A stretch of DNA of 39,892 nt, taken from Polymyxa betae (taxonomy: Eukaryota > Endomyxa > Phytomyxea > Plasmodiophorida > Plasmodiophoridae). The position numbers were made by a program, and so were the translations under genes. How positions within the stretch are numbered: position 1 is the first letter of the stretch; each line of letters opens with the position of its first letter. The DNA lies in contig RBZT01000474.1 in assembly GCA_003693705.1 (NCBI GenBank), positions 1-39,892 on the forward strand, given 5' to 3'. This document shows, piece by piece, positions 10,858 through 19,436 of this stretch. Below the pieces are notes generated by a model. It ran no database searches. It was not told where the DNA came from and was given only the letters and a program-made list of their open reading frames with translations.

Positions 10858-11129
10858 TGTGACAACTTTCGAAGAAACGTCCAACAAGACAGACTCAAAC
10901 CGCCAAAAGGCAGCACGAGCGACTCGAGACACGAACAATTGGAGGAAAAAACGAAGACTGTGTATTCAAAGATAAGGCCGTCACGGCACTGTGGATTCAG
11001 GATCGGGTCGACGCATTAGGGGAAGGACCGATAGTTCAGGATCAGGAAAGAGAGGAAAGAGAGAGAAATTTTCATACAAATAAAGAAGCGCAGTTCTGAC
11101 GCAAGCGTTTGGAAGAAAAGTGCGTCACA
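10858..11129 (-). repeat. GYP1 5' LTR
   Basis: 272 bp, TGTGAC...GTCACA. It differs from the 3' LTR by two changes near AGACAGACTC, one at AAGATAAGG, one at CGGGTCGAC and one at GCAAGCGTT. Flanked by AAGTC at 11130-11134. Confidence 0.97.
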
Positions 11130-11134
11130 AAGTC
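11130..11134. repeat. GYP1 target-site duplication, right
   Basis: AAGTC, identical to 5555-5559. Confidence 0.92.
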
Positions 11135-11404
11135 GAAGGCGAGAATAGAGACTGAGATCAAGGCTTGATGTGTATTATCGAAAGGTGGCAATCGGAATGA
11201 CCTATGCTACGCTATATTCAGGAGTTAAATAGTTTCTAGAAACGTTCTAGGAATCTTCCAAGTTGCTGGTCGCTGGGAATGGACTGGTGGAAGCTCGAGG
11301 GTTCTTCGGAATGTTCTACTCCTGTATAGGCTTCGCACTCCGTAGAGTTGGCTGCGCCTGCAGTTACGTTACCTGGGACTCTGGCAGGGACACAGGCCCT
11401 GACA
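11135..11404 (-). repeat. GYP2 3' LTR, inner segment
   Basis: On the minus strand it starts TGTCAGGGCCTGTG after a purine tract (GGAGGGGGCAG) and continues to the GYP1 insertion. Its middle (TCATTCCGAT, then CTC and CTTCG pieces) lines up loosely with the GYP3 LTR at 16642-16950, so the two elements are sister families. Confidence 0.75.
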
Positions 11405-11666
11405 CTGCCCCCTCCTTTGGCTCGGTTCGTCCTTCTCGGTCCAGGCCTTTCCGGGTGGTTTTATGAAATTCGTTAATGTGCGTTTTCAACGCTTGAGTCG
11501 CGCCTAATGATCTTGCATATTCCCAAGTCCTTTCAGATGCTGGGTATCCCTCCCAGGTTATAAGATATTGCAATTGGTTACGGTGGTACCTTGAATCGAG
11601 TACTTCTTTGACAACATAAAGAGGTTCTGATTCACCTTCCAATATGTGTATCGGTTTGGGAACCAA
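11364..11666 (-). pseudogene. GYP2 integrase C-terminus: chromodomain
   Basis: The minus strand reads YVVKEVLDSRYHRNQLQYLI then TWEGYPASERTWE, a chromodomain with its aromatic cage region, followed by a basic tail that runs into the LTR (KEGAVSGP spans the LTR start). It is cut off from the rest of the integrase by the 70-bp palindrome at 11647-11716; both sides of the palindrome encode the same GYP2 segment in opposite directions. Confidence 0.88.
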
Positions 11667-11716
11667 CTAAGCAATCTAAGCGCTTAGATTGCTTAGTTGG
11701 TTCCCAAACCGATACA
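11647..11716. repeat. Perfect 70-bp palindrome inside GYP2 coding sequence
   Basis: Two 35-bp arms without spacer: TGTATCGGTTTGGGAACCAA and on to ...AATCTAAGC, then GCTTAGATTGC... and back to ...CCGATACA. The centre is AAGC/GCTT at 11681/11682. Matching fails at the next base outward. The palindrome replaces a short piece of pol in which the integrase frame should join the chromodomain. Confidence 0.97.
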
Positions 11717-12514
11717 TATGATAGACTCACGTCGTGGCTGTTCTCGTCCCTCTTTTTTGTCACAATTATATGGCTCGAGTTGTGAGATGTGAAATACATC
11801 GTGAAGACGGCCCTGAGCTGGCAGTTTGAGGCAATATGTCACTGGATTAATGACTTCTGTAGTTTCGAACGGGCCCAGCATTTTAAAATCCAGTTTTGCA
11901 CATGGTCTTTGCGTACCGATTCCGTCGCGGCGTAACATCACCATGTCACCGATTGTTAATTGAGGGCCAGCCTGTCTTCTCATATCCGCGTACTTTTTCA
12001 TTTCCTCCTCGGCTCTATCAAGATTGTTAATGAGGAAATTTCGAATTTGGTTTAGATGATTTGCACGCTCTTCACCACTCGGGCATTCTAAGGAACTCGG
12101 TTGCACGGATTGGTCAAATCTGGGATGAAAACCGTAATTCATATAGAAGGGACTTAGCTTTGTAGAGGAATGATCCGTGTTGCTGTAGGCGAATTCTGCT
12201 AAGGGTAACCAATTCGACCAGTCATCTTGGCGATAAGATACATAACATCGTAAGTACTGCACCAAGACCTGATTGACTCTTTCGGTCTGACCGTCAGTCT
12301 CCGCAATTCTTGCAGAAGAAAGATTCCGCTTAATTTTCAATCTACATAAAAGTTGCTGCCAAAACCGCGAAATGAATTGCGGTCCCCTATCAGAGATTAT
12401 TTCGTCAGGTAAACCATGTAGCTTGAAAACATGGACTGTTAGTAGCTGGACAAGGTCGCTCGATGAAGTAGACTCTGTACATGGAATAAAGTGCGCCATC
12501 TTTGAAAAACGGTC
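11717..12514 (-). pseudogene. GYP2 integrase, second half of core and GPY region
   Basis: Read on the minus strand from the MITE: DRFSKMAHFIP, then the second catalytic Asp in IISDRGPQFIS, then TDGQTERVNQ with the Glu. LPLAEFAYSNTDHSSTKLSP and the LGPFETTEVINPVTYCLKLP segment follow, and HDVFHISQLEPY leads to the chromodomain. This is a canonical chromovirus integrase. Its first half lies beyond the MITE at 12727-13257. Confidence 0.9.
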
Positions 12515-12516
12515 TA

Positions 12517-12726
12517 CCGTATATCCCGGGCAAATAACCACCATTTACGCACTCTTTTTAGTCCATTTTTCTCTGTAACCAAAAGGCTGTATAAAAATAT
12601 TTTTATATCAGCATGTGTAAAATCCAACAATCTTTCTATTTATGTAGAAATTTTTGGTGAAGTCCATTTTTCGTCTCCAGAAATTGAATTTGAGAAAAAG
12701 TGCGTAGTGGTGGTCGGGATATACGG
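12517..12726. mobile_element. 210-bp MITE with TA target duplication (Tc1/mariner-like)
   Basis: The ends CCGTATATCCCG and CGGGATATACGG are a perfect 12-bp inverted repeat; looser inverted similarity continues inward (ACCACC, ACGCACT, TTTTT). TA flanks both ends (12515-12516 and 12727-12728). Removing the element plus one TA joins ...ILVVV to DRFSKM, the expected integrase sequence, in frame. The inside is AT-rich with a repeated AGTCCATTTTTC. A TA target is the mark of the Tc1/mariner superfamily. Confidence 0.92.
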
Positions 12727-13257
12727 TACTACAACCAATATTGAATCATAGCCGTTGGAAATTGGCAATTTTGTGATAAAATCTATACTGATGGAGGACC
12801 ATAATTTCGTTGGAGCTGGGAGTGGAAGTAGAAAATCGTGTGGTTCGTGTCGAGGGGCTTTGCATCTCTGACAAATGTCGCATGTTCGCACATAATCTCT
12901 TATCATACGCCGTATCGAGGGCCACCAATAATCCCGCTGTATAAGATTTAATGTCTTCTTGAAACCAAAATGCCCACCCATTGGCGAATCATGACGGTTA
13001 CGGATAATCTCTAATTGTTTCTCGAGTTCTGAAACGACAGTTCGACTTGAAGTATTTGAAGAAGAGATCGTCGTCGCACACGTAGGTATTGCTTGTCTGA
13101 CAAATTGTTCTGGCTTGAAAATACAGGATTTTTGTAATTGCCATACAGGATCAGTCACGGAGATTTCATATTCAGGACGTCTTGATATCGCATCGGGTTT
13201 TCCGGAAGCTGATCCGGGTCTGTGAACAGTATCAAAATCAAACTCTGACAGTATCAT
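12727..13257 (-). pseudogene. GYP2 RNase H end, HHCC module and first part of integrase
   Basis: The minus strand reads FDTVHRPGSASGKPDAISRR (the end of the RNase H/tether), a HHCC zinc module (RHDSPMGGHFG, then RTCDICQRCK), and the start of the DDE core with the first catalytic Asp in SISIDFITKLP. The frame ends at the MITE. Confidence 0.88.
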
Positions 13258-13280
13258 ACTTCAACGCGCTTGTCTCCTAG

Positions 13281-13640
13281 TCAATATTTTGGAAGATAGA
13301 AATGGACAAAATTCTTATGATCGCAATAGACTTTGATCTTGAAAGTACTGCCTTCAAGATATTGCCTCCAGTGTGCAAATGCATCAACGATCGCTAATAA
13401 TTCCTTATCGTACGTGTCGTAGTTAATCTCCGTTGGTGTAAGTTTCCTCGAATAGAAAGCGACCGGATGTAATTGACCATCGTCTTGAAGCTGGGACAAA
13501 ACCATGCCAATGGCGAAATCTGATGCGTCGGTTTCAGGGTTTATCAGGGTGATAGTGGGCTAGAACTGGTGCTGTCGTAAAGGAAACTTTCAATAGATCA
13601 AATGCTTTTTGTTTCTGTTCTGTCCAAACAAAATTAATTA
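13281..13640 (-). pseudogene. GYP2 RNase H
   Basis: [13 protein letters not shown] (first catalytic Asp), [30 protein letters not shown] (Glu) and CDHKNFVHF (Asp) are present in gypsy order on the minus strand. The frame changes near 13505-13540, so the domain is split. Confidence 0.85.
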
Positions 13641-13644
13641 CCTT

Positions 13645-14276
13645 TCATGTCAGATTATGTAAAGGCCGGGATATTTCGGAATAGTTTGTAATGAAATCAC
13701 GATAGAAATTAGCAAACCGTAAAAATCGTTGGACACCCTTAACGTCTTTTGGCGTTTCCCAAGACGTTACGGCGTTAACCTTGGAGTCGGCCATTTTCAC
13801 ACCTTTGAGAGAGATAACGTAACCAAGAAATTCCACTTCCGTTGTATCGAAGCTGCATTTCTCCAGCTTTGCAGCCAGACCGACGGATCGCGTTGATTCG
13901 ACGAGTATATAAGGAGGTCATCTAAATTGACTACTAAGAATCGGTCGATATAGTCCGCGAATGTTTCGTTCATCAATCTTTGAAAATACGCCGGCGCGTT
14001 CTTGAGACCGAACGGCATCATGAAATATTCGAAATGACCGTACTTGCAGTTAAAAACGGTCTTCCATTCGTTGCCTTCTCTAATGCGAAGTAAGATATAC
14101 GCTCCTCGAAGATCGATTTTTGTAAATATTCTGGCGCCAGACAATTGTCGTAAAATGTCGTTAATAGGTGGTAAGGGGTATGGCTCGTTTTTGGTGATTT
14201 GGTTTAATCTGCGATAATCAACGCATAGCCGAAGCGAACCGTCTTTTTTCTTGGCGAACAAGATTGGGCTCCCCAA
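13645..14276 (-). pseudogene. GYP2 reverse transcriptase
   Basis: [35 protein letters not shown] (first active-site Asp) and the [18 protein letters not shown] block are intact. The active site reads [11 protein letters not shown]: the position before LDD is Asn where Tyr or Phe is nearly always found. After this the frame breaks (near 13870), and the connection region [18 protein letters not shown] lies in another frame down to 13645. Confidence 0.9.
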
Positions 14277-14944
14277 AGTGACTGAGAATGACGAATAAAT
14301 CCCTTAGCGAGATGTTCCTGCAAATAATCTAGGAGAGTCTCCTCCTCTTTTGGTGACAAACTGTATATTTTCTTCTTAGGGAGTGATCCGTAGTCGTCGA
14401 CCAGGTTGATCGCACAATCAGATTGTCGATGAGGCGGAAGGCGATCAGCATACTGCTTCTCGAATACGTTTACGGATTCAGAGTATTTTCCCGGAAGTTC
14501 AGGTGGTGAAAGGTCACAGTCAGGCTCGCCGTCCGCCTCGATGTTACTCATCAAAGCTACTTCGTCCGGGGAACGCATAAAGTTGCCATCTCTCCAATCG
14601 ATAATCGGGTTATGCCGTTTTAACCAATTAATGCCGATGATCACCGGGTATCTTGGTGAATGAATCAATAAAAAACAAAGGTTATCAACGATTCCAGCAA
14701 CAGAAATCCGCAAAGATTGGGTTTTAAATTCGATTGGGTTCAGCTTTCTTCCGTCGATGACTTCAACAGGAATTTTAGAACGGGTTGGTAACATGCGAAT
14801 ATTGATCGACTTGGCATAATTGATATCCATAAAGATAGCAGAGGCTCCAGAAATAATTAAGGCCCTTGTTTGAAAGTTGTTGTCCGCGAACGAGATCGTG
14901 ATCCCTAGGACAATAGGATGCTCAAAATGATTCGAAAATGTCAA
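14277..14944 (-). pseudogene. GYP2 aspartic protease and RT N-terminus
   Basis: The minus strand reads ALIISGASAIFMDINYAKSI, aligned to the protease active site normally written ALIDSGA; the catalytic Asp is replaced by Ile. The flap and C-terminus follow (RYPVIIGINWLKRHNP), and then the RT entry [16 protein letters not shown] frame change at about 14276 separates it from the RT body. The loss of the catalytic Asp would inactivate the protease irrespective of the frameshifts. Confidence 0.88.
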
Positions 14945-15735
14945 TTTTGGGCATTCGAGACGTAAAGGGCGAAATCCTCGGGATTATTGCCTTGCTTGTA
15001 CTCCTGGTTCGCGCGCAAAATCGGGCAGTTCGGAACGATATGGCCTTCGTTTCCACAATACATGCAAAGTCCGAATCGGAGACGGCGTGCGCGTTCTTGC
15101 TCCGAGAGTCGGTCTCGGTGGAATGTTTTGTTACCGGTAGCGGCGTCGATCACCATAACATCACTGGAATTTAAAGGGTTGGTAGGCGGTGCGGTGGTTG
15201 GGATGCGGACTTGCGGTCCAGTACGACCGGGGGTAGTATGACCACGCTCCATGAGCCGCCGATCGGCATGGTTTGCTGCAGTGATCAGCTCCTGCAAGGT
15301 ATCCCCCGCTGGAATAGTTAACAACAGGTCTTGGACATCGGGGTTGAGGCTCAGTCTAAAGAAATATGAAGCAGCACGTTCGTCCCATCCAGCGTCCGCG
15401 AAAGCCAGCTGGAACTCGGAGGCGTACGCGGCCACAAAGCGCCGGCTCTGTCGCATATGCTGAAGTCGCCACGCGACGTGTTAAGGCCGAAGTGGGTCAC
15501 CGAACCGGTTCTGCATTGCCGAAATAAAAGACTCAAAATCATCAAGAAGCGGGTCATCATGCTCAAACAGTGGTGAAAACCAGTGCAAAACGGGACCGGA
15601 TAGTAGACTACCGACGAATAGAGCACGCTGACGGTCACTTTAGTAGGCTCTTGGCTGTTGTTGGATTACCAAACGGACCTGGTTAATAAATCCTCGTAAT
15701 CGGCCATACCGCCATGACGATTGGGCGGATTAGGT
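14941..15735 (-). pseudogene. GYP2 gag (5' truncated)
   Basis: The capsid part is legible across frame changes: NPPNRHGGMADYEDLL near 15710, then ALFVGSLLSGPVLHWFSPLF, NRFGDP, and SFQ-type helices (FVAAYASEFQLAF). The nucleocapsid has a proper CCHC knuckle, CMYCGNEGHIVPNC, around 15050. An in-frame stop lies near 15640. The N-terminus is cut at about 15735 by the junction with GYP3. Confidence 0.88.
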
Positions 15736-15737
15736 TG

Positions 15738-16473
15738 CGTTGGCGGAGTTCGCGTACAACAATGCAGAGCATTCATCAACCAAAATGAGTCCGTTTCTGG
15801 TCAACTCTGGGTTCCACCTACGATTCGATGAAAAACCACCAACAAATTCAGCAGCAACTTGCCCAACGGCTGAAGAGCGAATTCTGCAACTGGATAAGAT
15901 CAGGAATTTGCTGAAACAGAACCTTTCCAAGGCAATCTCTGACATGCGATTGTTTGCGGACAGACACCGGAAAAGAGACCCAGCGTTTACAACCGGCGAT
16001 TTAATTATGCTCTGTAAGAACGGCATCGCTACCGGAAGAGCCTGCGACAAATTAGACTACCAAATGCTTGGCCCATATAAAATCATCCAGCAAATCAACC
16101 CAGTGGCATTCAAGTTGAAGCTACCCGAACGGTCGCGACTACATGATGTTTTTCACATCTCGCAACTTGAACCGTACCGCGAAAATTCTATTCCAGGTCG
16201 AAGTCAGCCACCACCGGAGCCCATACTGTTGGAAAATAACGAACCACTCTACATCGTCAAGGAGGTGCAGGACTCTAGGTATTTCCATGCCAAACTGCAA
16301 TAACTGATCGACTGGGAAGGGTATCCCCCATCAGAGCGTTCGTGGCAATTCCCAAGTTCGTTAGGAGCTACTGGAAGTCTCAAGCTGCATATCCGAGAAT
16401 TTCATAACAAATATCCACAAAAGGCCGGACCAGCACATACGAAGACCATGTGGCAATCTGTCGTTCAAGCCTG
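15738..16473 (+). pseudogene. GYP3 integrase C-terminal part with chromodomain
   Basis: It starts inside the integrase (LAEFAYNNAEHSSTKMSPF), past the catalytic triad. The GPY-like module (MLGPYKIIQQINPVAFKLKL, HDVFHISQLEPY) is followed by a chromodomain (PLYIVKEVQDSRY, DWEGYPPSERSW). A TAA at 16301-16303 interrupts the chromodomain, and the same frame then continues to a stop near 16473. Everything upstream of 15736 belongs to GYP2 on the other strand, so the protein has no start. Confidence 0.88.
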
Positions 16474-16641
16474 AGACGATTGCACGAAGAAATAGTAAAG
16501 ATGAATCTGTATTAATTATATGCGTATTCAAGCCCTAGTGAAATCCAGAAATTCATCGGAGTTGATTGATAGCCAGAGTATGCGTAAATTAGAGCCATAC
16601 AATATCCAATATTGTTACAACCAGTCCCAGAAGGGGGGCAA

Positions 16642-16950
16642 TGTCAGGGGCGCAGCCCTTGACAGCGAGCAACAGAGGCCCCGCCACCACCAGACGTTTC
16701 TCCAGTAGAAGCTTCCACAGAATTGACTCTGAGAATCAGGTTATCTAGCCCACGGACATTCCACGGACTTTCCTGCTAGTAGCTGGAACATTCTTAGAAC
16801 TTCCCAGCGAGTATATAAAGGCCTCTCCAGGCCAGAATCCCTTCATTCCGATAATCTCCTTTCATAAAAAGCATCATTGACTTCGTTTCGTCTCCTGCCT
16901 CTGACTCTCCGATAGGTCTGCCTCTCAAAATTAGGAATAATATCTAAACA
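16642..16950 (+). repeat. GYP3 3' LTR (309 bp)
   Basis: Starts TGTCAGGGGCGCAGCCC directly after the purine tract AGAAGGGGGGCAA and ends ATATCTAAACA. Crypton coding resumes immediately afterwards at 16952, which fixes the right edge. No 5-bp duplication matches across the whole GYP2-GYP3 block: CTGTG on the left, TTTTG on the right. Confidence 0.85.
16812..16819 (+). promoter_or_regulatory. TATA box of GYP3 LTR
   Basis: TATATAAA lies about 170 bp into the 309-bp LTR, a normal core-promoter position. Called from consensus and position. Confidence 0.6.
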
Positions 16951-17316
16951 TTTTGTCCACTTTGGGCGGTCCGTAGGCGCTGTTAAAGCTGAACTGGAAG
17001 AGATGGACGCCCATTTGATTAAAAATTTAGGGAATCCGGACACGCAAGAGACAGATACTCGGCAAAATTACCTCTTTAGGCAATGCGATAATGGCCTGGC
17101 ATGATCGAAAAAAGCGATTCTTTTATCTTCCGCGGTCTGGTGTGGAACTTCCTGCAGAGCTGAAGAAACAGTTATTCCCCTTCAACGGGCATGAAATGGG
17201 AAGTGCTGCTGGTAGATTCCACACTGCAATGGCGTTTTTCAATTTCTGGATCGTCTTCTGTAAGCAGGAGAGCGCCGGGGTCTTTGAGTTTTGGTCTTCT
17301 CTGAAGTAAGCACTAG
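16951..17316 (+). pseudogene. Crypton tyrosine recombinase, piece 2 (catalytic C-terminal part)
   Basis: Directly after the GYP3 LTR the frame reads FVHFGRSVGAVKAELEEMDA, where HFGR fits the HxxR catalytic motif, then LIKNLGNPDTQE. A neighbouring frame reads RYSAKLPL, which supplies the candidate nucleophile Tyr, and a third reads AWHDRKKRFFYLPRSGVELP, a typical post-catalytic segment, to FFNFW. So the His/Arg/Tyr end of the recombinase is present but spread over frames. Between piece 1 (ending MRIAV) and this piece the family normally has more sequence, so part of the gene was lost with the insertions. It is cut again at 17317-17321 by GYP4. Confidence 0.78.
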
Positions 17317-17321
17317 CTTGG

Positions 17322-17426
17322 CAGAAACGAGAATTAGGTAAGTATAATCGCTTCAATTAATGACAAAAATAAAGGCATCACGATCACGTTGCTTCCTGGT
17401 ACGATGACTCACACGGCAGGTGTACA
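17322..17426 (-). repeat. GYP4 3' LTR (105 bp)
   Basis: On the minus strand it begins TGTACACCTG right after the purine-rich tract CTAGGGGGGACG. It matches 20426-20530 except for about 7 bases. The other end (CTCGTTTCT) lacks the usual CA, so the true end may differ by a few bases. The length is short for a gypsy LTR. Confidence 0.75.
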
Positions 17427-17479
17427 CGTCCCCCCTAGCCCACGAGTCGATGTGATGTGGACTCCTGCACACGCACCAA

Positions 17480-18622
17480 TCACGCCCTAGTTCGAGCCAC
17501 CCGCGACCCCATAGCCCCGCTAGCTGGAAGGTGGCCGGGGAAAGTGAATGTCGCCGCCTCTTTACCGCCGTCGCTGTTATCTTCCAACGACTCAAAGTCG
17601 CTCGCTTGGTACGATCCGAAACCGCTGTCATCAGAACCGGACCCGAAGACCTCCCGAGCGGTCGGATCAATGTAGAATGACGCGCGCTGCTGCGTGGTGA
17701 TATGCTGAAGCCGGTAGGTTCCGGGCGCGCCGTCGTGACGTTCTAATACTCTCCAGGGGCCGGTCAGCCGTGGAACGAGTCGCCGGGAAGGTTGTGGCCC
17801 AAGGGCTGCCTCGGAGGCCGGACGCGAGACCCTCACCAGCTGGCCCTCCGTAAAGGTGACCTCTCGTCGGTTCAGGTTCGCGCGCCTCGTGCGCTGGTGG
17901 TACGCCTCCGCAGCCGTCTGCTCCGCGACACTCCGGGCCGCCTTCAGTCTCCGTCGGAGCTGCTCCAGGTATTGCAACTGATTGCTGGCCATGGGTTCCG
18001 TCGGTATCTTCACGTCGTAGGTCCACGGTCCTCTCACGTCGCGTCCATCCTCCAGATAGTGAGGGGTCTCCTTCGTGGTCGCGCACGCTCCCTGACAATA
18101 AGCAAAAGTCAAGAAACCAAGAAGTCGATCCCAGCGGGGCTTATTTTCAACATTTAACGTCCTCAGGAATGCGTTCAGATACCGGTGGGACCGTTCTGCC
18201 ATGCCATTTCCCTGTGCCCGGTACGCCACAGTCATTGCTAACCGGAATCCAAACACAACGCTCAGAGCTTGCCACAACTGGTTGCGCCACGACGTGCTTC
18301 GGTCGGCCACGATCTTCCGCGGGAAGCCTTGGATCAAGAACACATTCTGAATCCAGGCTTCCGCTGTCTCCGTCGCCGACAGGCTCTTTACGGGCATGAT
18401 GATGGTCGCGTGCGTAGCCCGACAGGTCGCCGTTAATACGTGCTGGTTGCATCTTAACGTCCGGGCGAGCTTCGTCACATGGTCAATATGGACCCTGGAC
18501 CATGGCTCGAACTCGTCGCAATCGGTGAACTCACTCATTAAGCCCTGCCCTCTTGGGATGGTAAGCTTGCTTTGCTGACATGGTATGCAGTGGCGCACGT
18601 AGCGCCGAACGGCGCTTGCCAT
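17480..18622 (-). CDS. GYP4 integrase, open frame
   Basis: 380 open codons without a stop. The zinc module ends with RHCIPCQQ. The DDE core has HIDHVTKLA (Asp), IVADRSTSWRNQLWQ (Asp) and QGNGMAERSHRYL (Glu). A GPY-like end (RLTGPWRVLERHD, YRLQ) follows, and then an acidic Ser/Asp/Glu-rich tail (SGSDDSGFGS, ESLEDNSDGG) instead of a chromodomain. The first half of the zinc module is in another frame at 18538-18747 (QQAHDGLLGSHFG), so the full pol protein is broken even though this domain is intact. Confidence 0.88.
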   Translation of the reverse strand: MASAVRRYVRHCIPCQQSKLTIPRGQGLMSEFTDCDEFEPWSRVHIDHVTKLARTLRCNQHVLTATCRATHATIIMPVKSLSATETAEAWIQNVFLIQGFPRKIVADRSTSWRNQLWQALSVVFGFRLAMTVAYRAQGNGMAERSHRYLNAFLRTLNVENKPRWDRLLGFLTFAYCQGACATTKETPHYLEDGRDVRGPWTYDVKIPTEPMASNQLQYLEQLRRRLKAARSVAEQTAAEAYHQRTRRANLNRREVTFTEGQLVRVSRPASEAALGPQPSRRLVPRLTGPWRVLERHDGAPGTYRLQHITTQQRASFYIDPTAREVFGSGSDDSGFGSYQASDFESLEDNSDGGKEAATFTFPGHLPASGAMGSRVARTRA

Positions 18623-18900
18623 CTGTGGCCAGAAGCTGCCGCTTGCAAGCGTTCCAGGGTGCGGGGGATTCCGAAGTGGGATCCCAGAAGACCATCGTGT
18701 GCTTGTTGCAAGCTCTGCTCTCTGTCGGTGTTAGGGATGCATACCATATATCGCGGTGCTTCATCCTTCCGGCGCGGTTTCGCTTGTTTTCACCAGTACC
18801 CCGTTCGCGTCCAATACCAACTCTCGTGCGCCCGGTCGAGATCGCGATAATCCGTGGCCCCAATACTGGATGGGCTTGCTGGCGGCTCCTCAGAACTGCT
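18531..18900 (-). pseudogene. GYP4 HHCC zinc module and RNase H-integrase linker
   Basis: The minus strand reads REQSLQQAHDGLLGSHFGIP, the two His of the HHCC module, followed by RTLERLQAA. Overlapping frames show that this join contains frameshifts. It links the RNase H at 18909-19436 with the integrase. Confidence 0.75.
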
Positions 18901-18908
18901 GCGGCTTC

Positions 18909-19436
18909 CTACTCCAAGACGACGCCCGAATTGCCAATCACGACTGTGTCCACGTCGGGCACGCTATCATCCTCACTCTCCGTCTCTGACTCGCTCTGCA
19001 GCATCTCCTCCCGGAGCGGTCGGCCCACCTCGTGCTCGTACTCCTCCATTCTGCTCAATGCGTCGGCATTTTGGTTCTTCGCGCCTTTCTTATACCGGAT
19101 GACGTAGTCGAAAGTCCCTAGCGCCTCCCAGATCCGACATAGTTGCGCATCGTCGGTTTCTTTGCGTAGGAATTCTAGCGGTTTGTAGTCCGTCTCGATG
19201 ATGAACAGTTGGCCCTCGAGGTAGCACCGCCATTTCTTTAGGGCATGGCGGATGGCCACTGCCTCGCCTCGCCGCACCGAATACGTTTTCTCCATCCCCA
19301 TGCACTTCCGGGAGAGATATGCTACCGGGTATTCCTGACCGTCGTCATCGCACTGGCTCAGGACCGCTCCGATTGCCCGACAGGAGTAGTCTGTCTGCAC
19401 GATGAAGGGACGAGAGAAGTCAGGGTGATGCAACAC
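18909..19436 (-). pseudogene. GYP4 RNase H
   Basis: FIVQTDYSCRAIGAVLSQCD (Asp), YPVAYLSRKC, SVRRGEAVAIRHALKKW (Glu), FIIETDYKPLEFL (Asp) and NADALSRMEEYEHE appear in order on the minus strand. The domain is complete in one frame, but it is offset from the RT at 19420-20085. Confidence 0.9.

Larger units (their letters stand above)
5560..11129 (-). mobile_element. GYP1: full-length Ty3/gypsy element with clean ends
   Basis: Two 272-bp LTRs in the same orientation (5560-5831 and 10858-11129) flank 5 kb of minus-strand gag-pol, and AAGTC is duplicated outside both. Gene order is gag, protease, RT, RNase H, integrase, chromodomain. By eye the LTRs differ at about 5 positions (roughly 98% identity), so this is the youngest dated insertion in the window. 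The coding region nevertheless has an in-frame gag stop and several frame changes. Confidence 0.96.
5518..15735 (-). mobile_element. GYP2: Ty3/gypsy element, truncated, interrupted by GYP1
   Basis: On the minus strand: gag, protease, RT, RNase H, integrase, chromodomain and 3' LTR, with gypsy gene order. GYP1 sits inside its LTR, and a 210-bp MITE sits inside its integrase. The 5' LTR and the start of gag are missing: the gag frame ends near 15735, where + strand GYP3 coding begins. Many frameshifts and two lost active-site residues mark it as dead. Confidence 0.88.
15736..16950 (+). mobile_element. GYP3: 3' remnant of a gypsy element related to GYP2
   Basis: The + strand keeps only the last third of the integrase, the chromodomain, the 3' non-coding stretch and the 3' LTR. 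Its protein is similar to GYP2 (LAEFAYNNAEHSSTKMSP against LAEFAYSNTDHSSTKLSP). It runs in the opposite direction to GYP2, and the two are joined head to head. Confidence 0.88.

Noticed and set aside
18580-19107. Long + strand open frame (175 codons) over the GYP4 zinc module and RNase H
   Set aside because: It is the antisense shadow of clear minus-strand retrotransposon domains and shows no motif.
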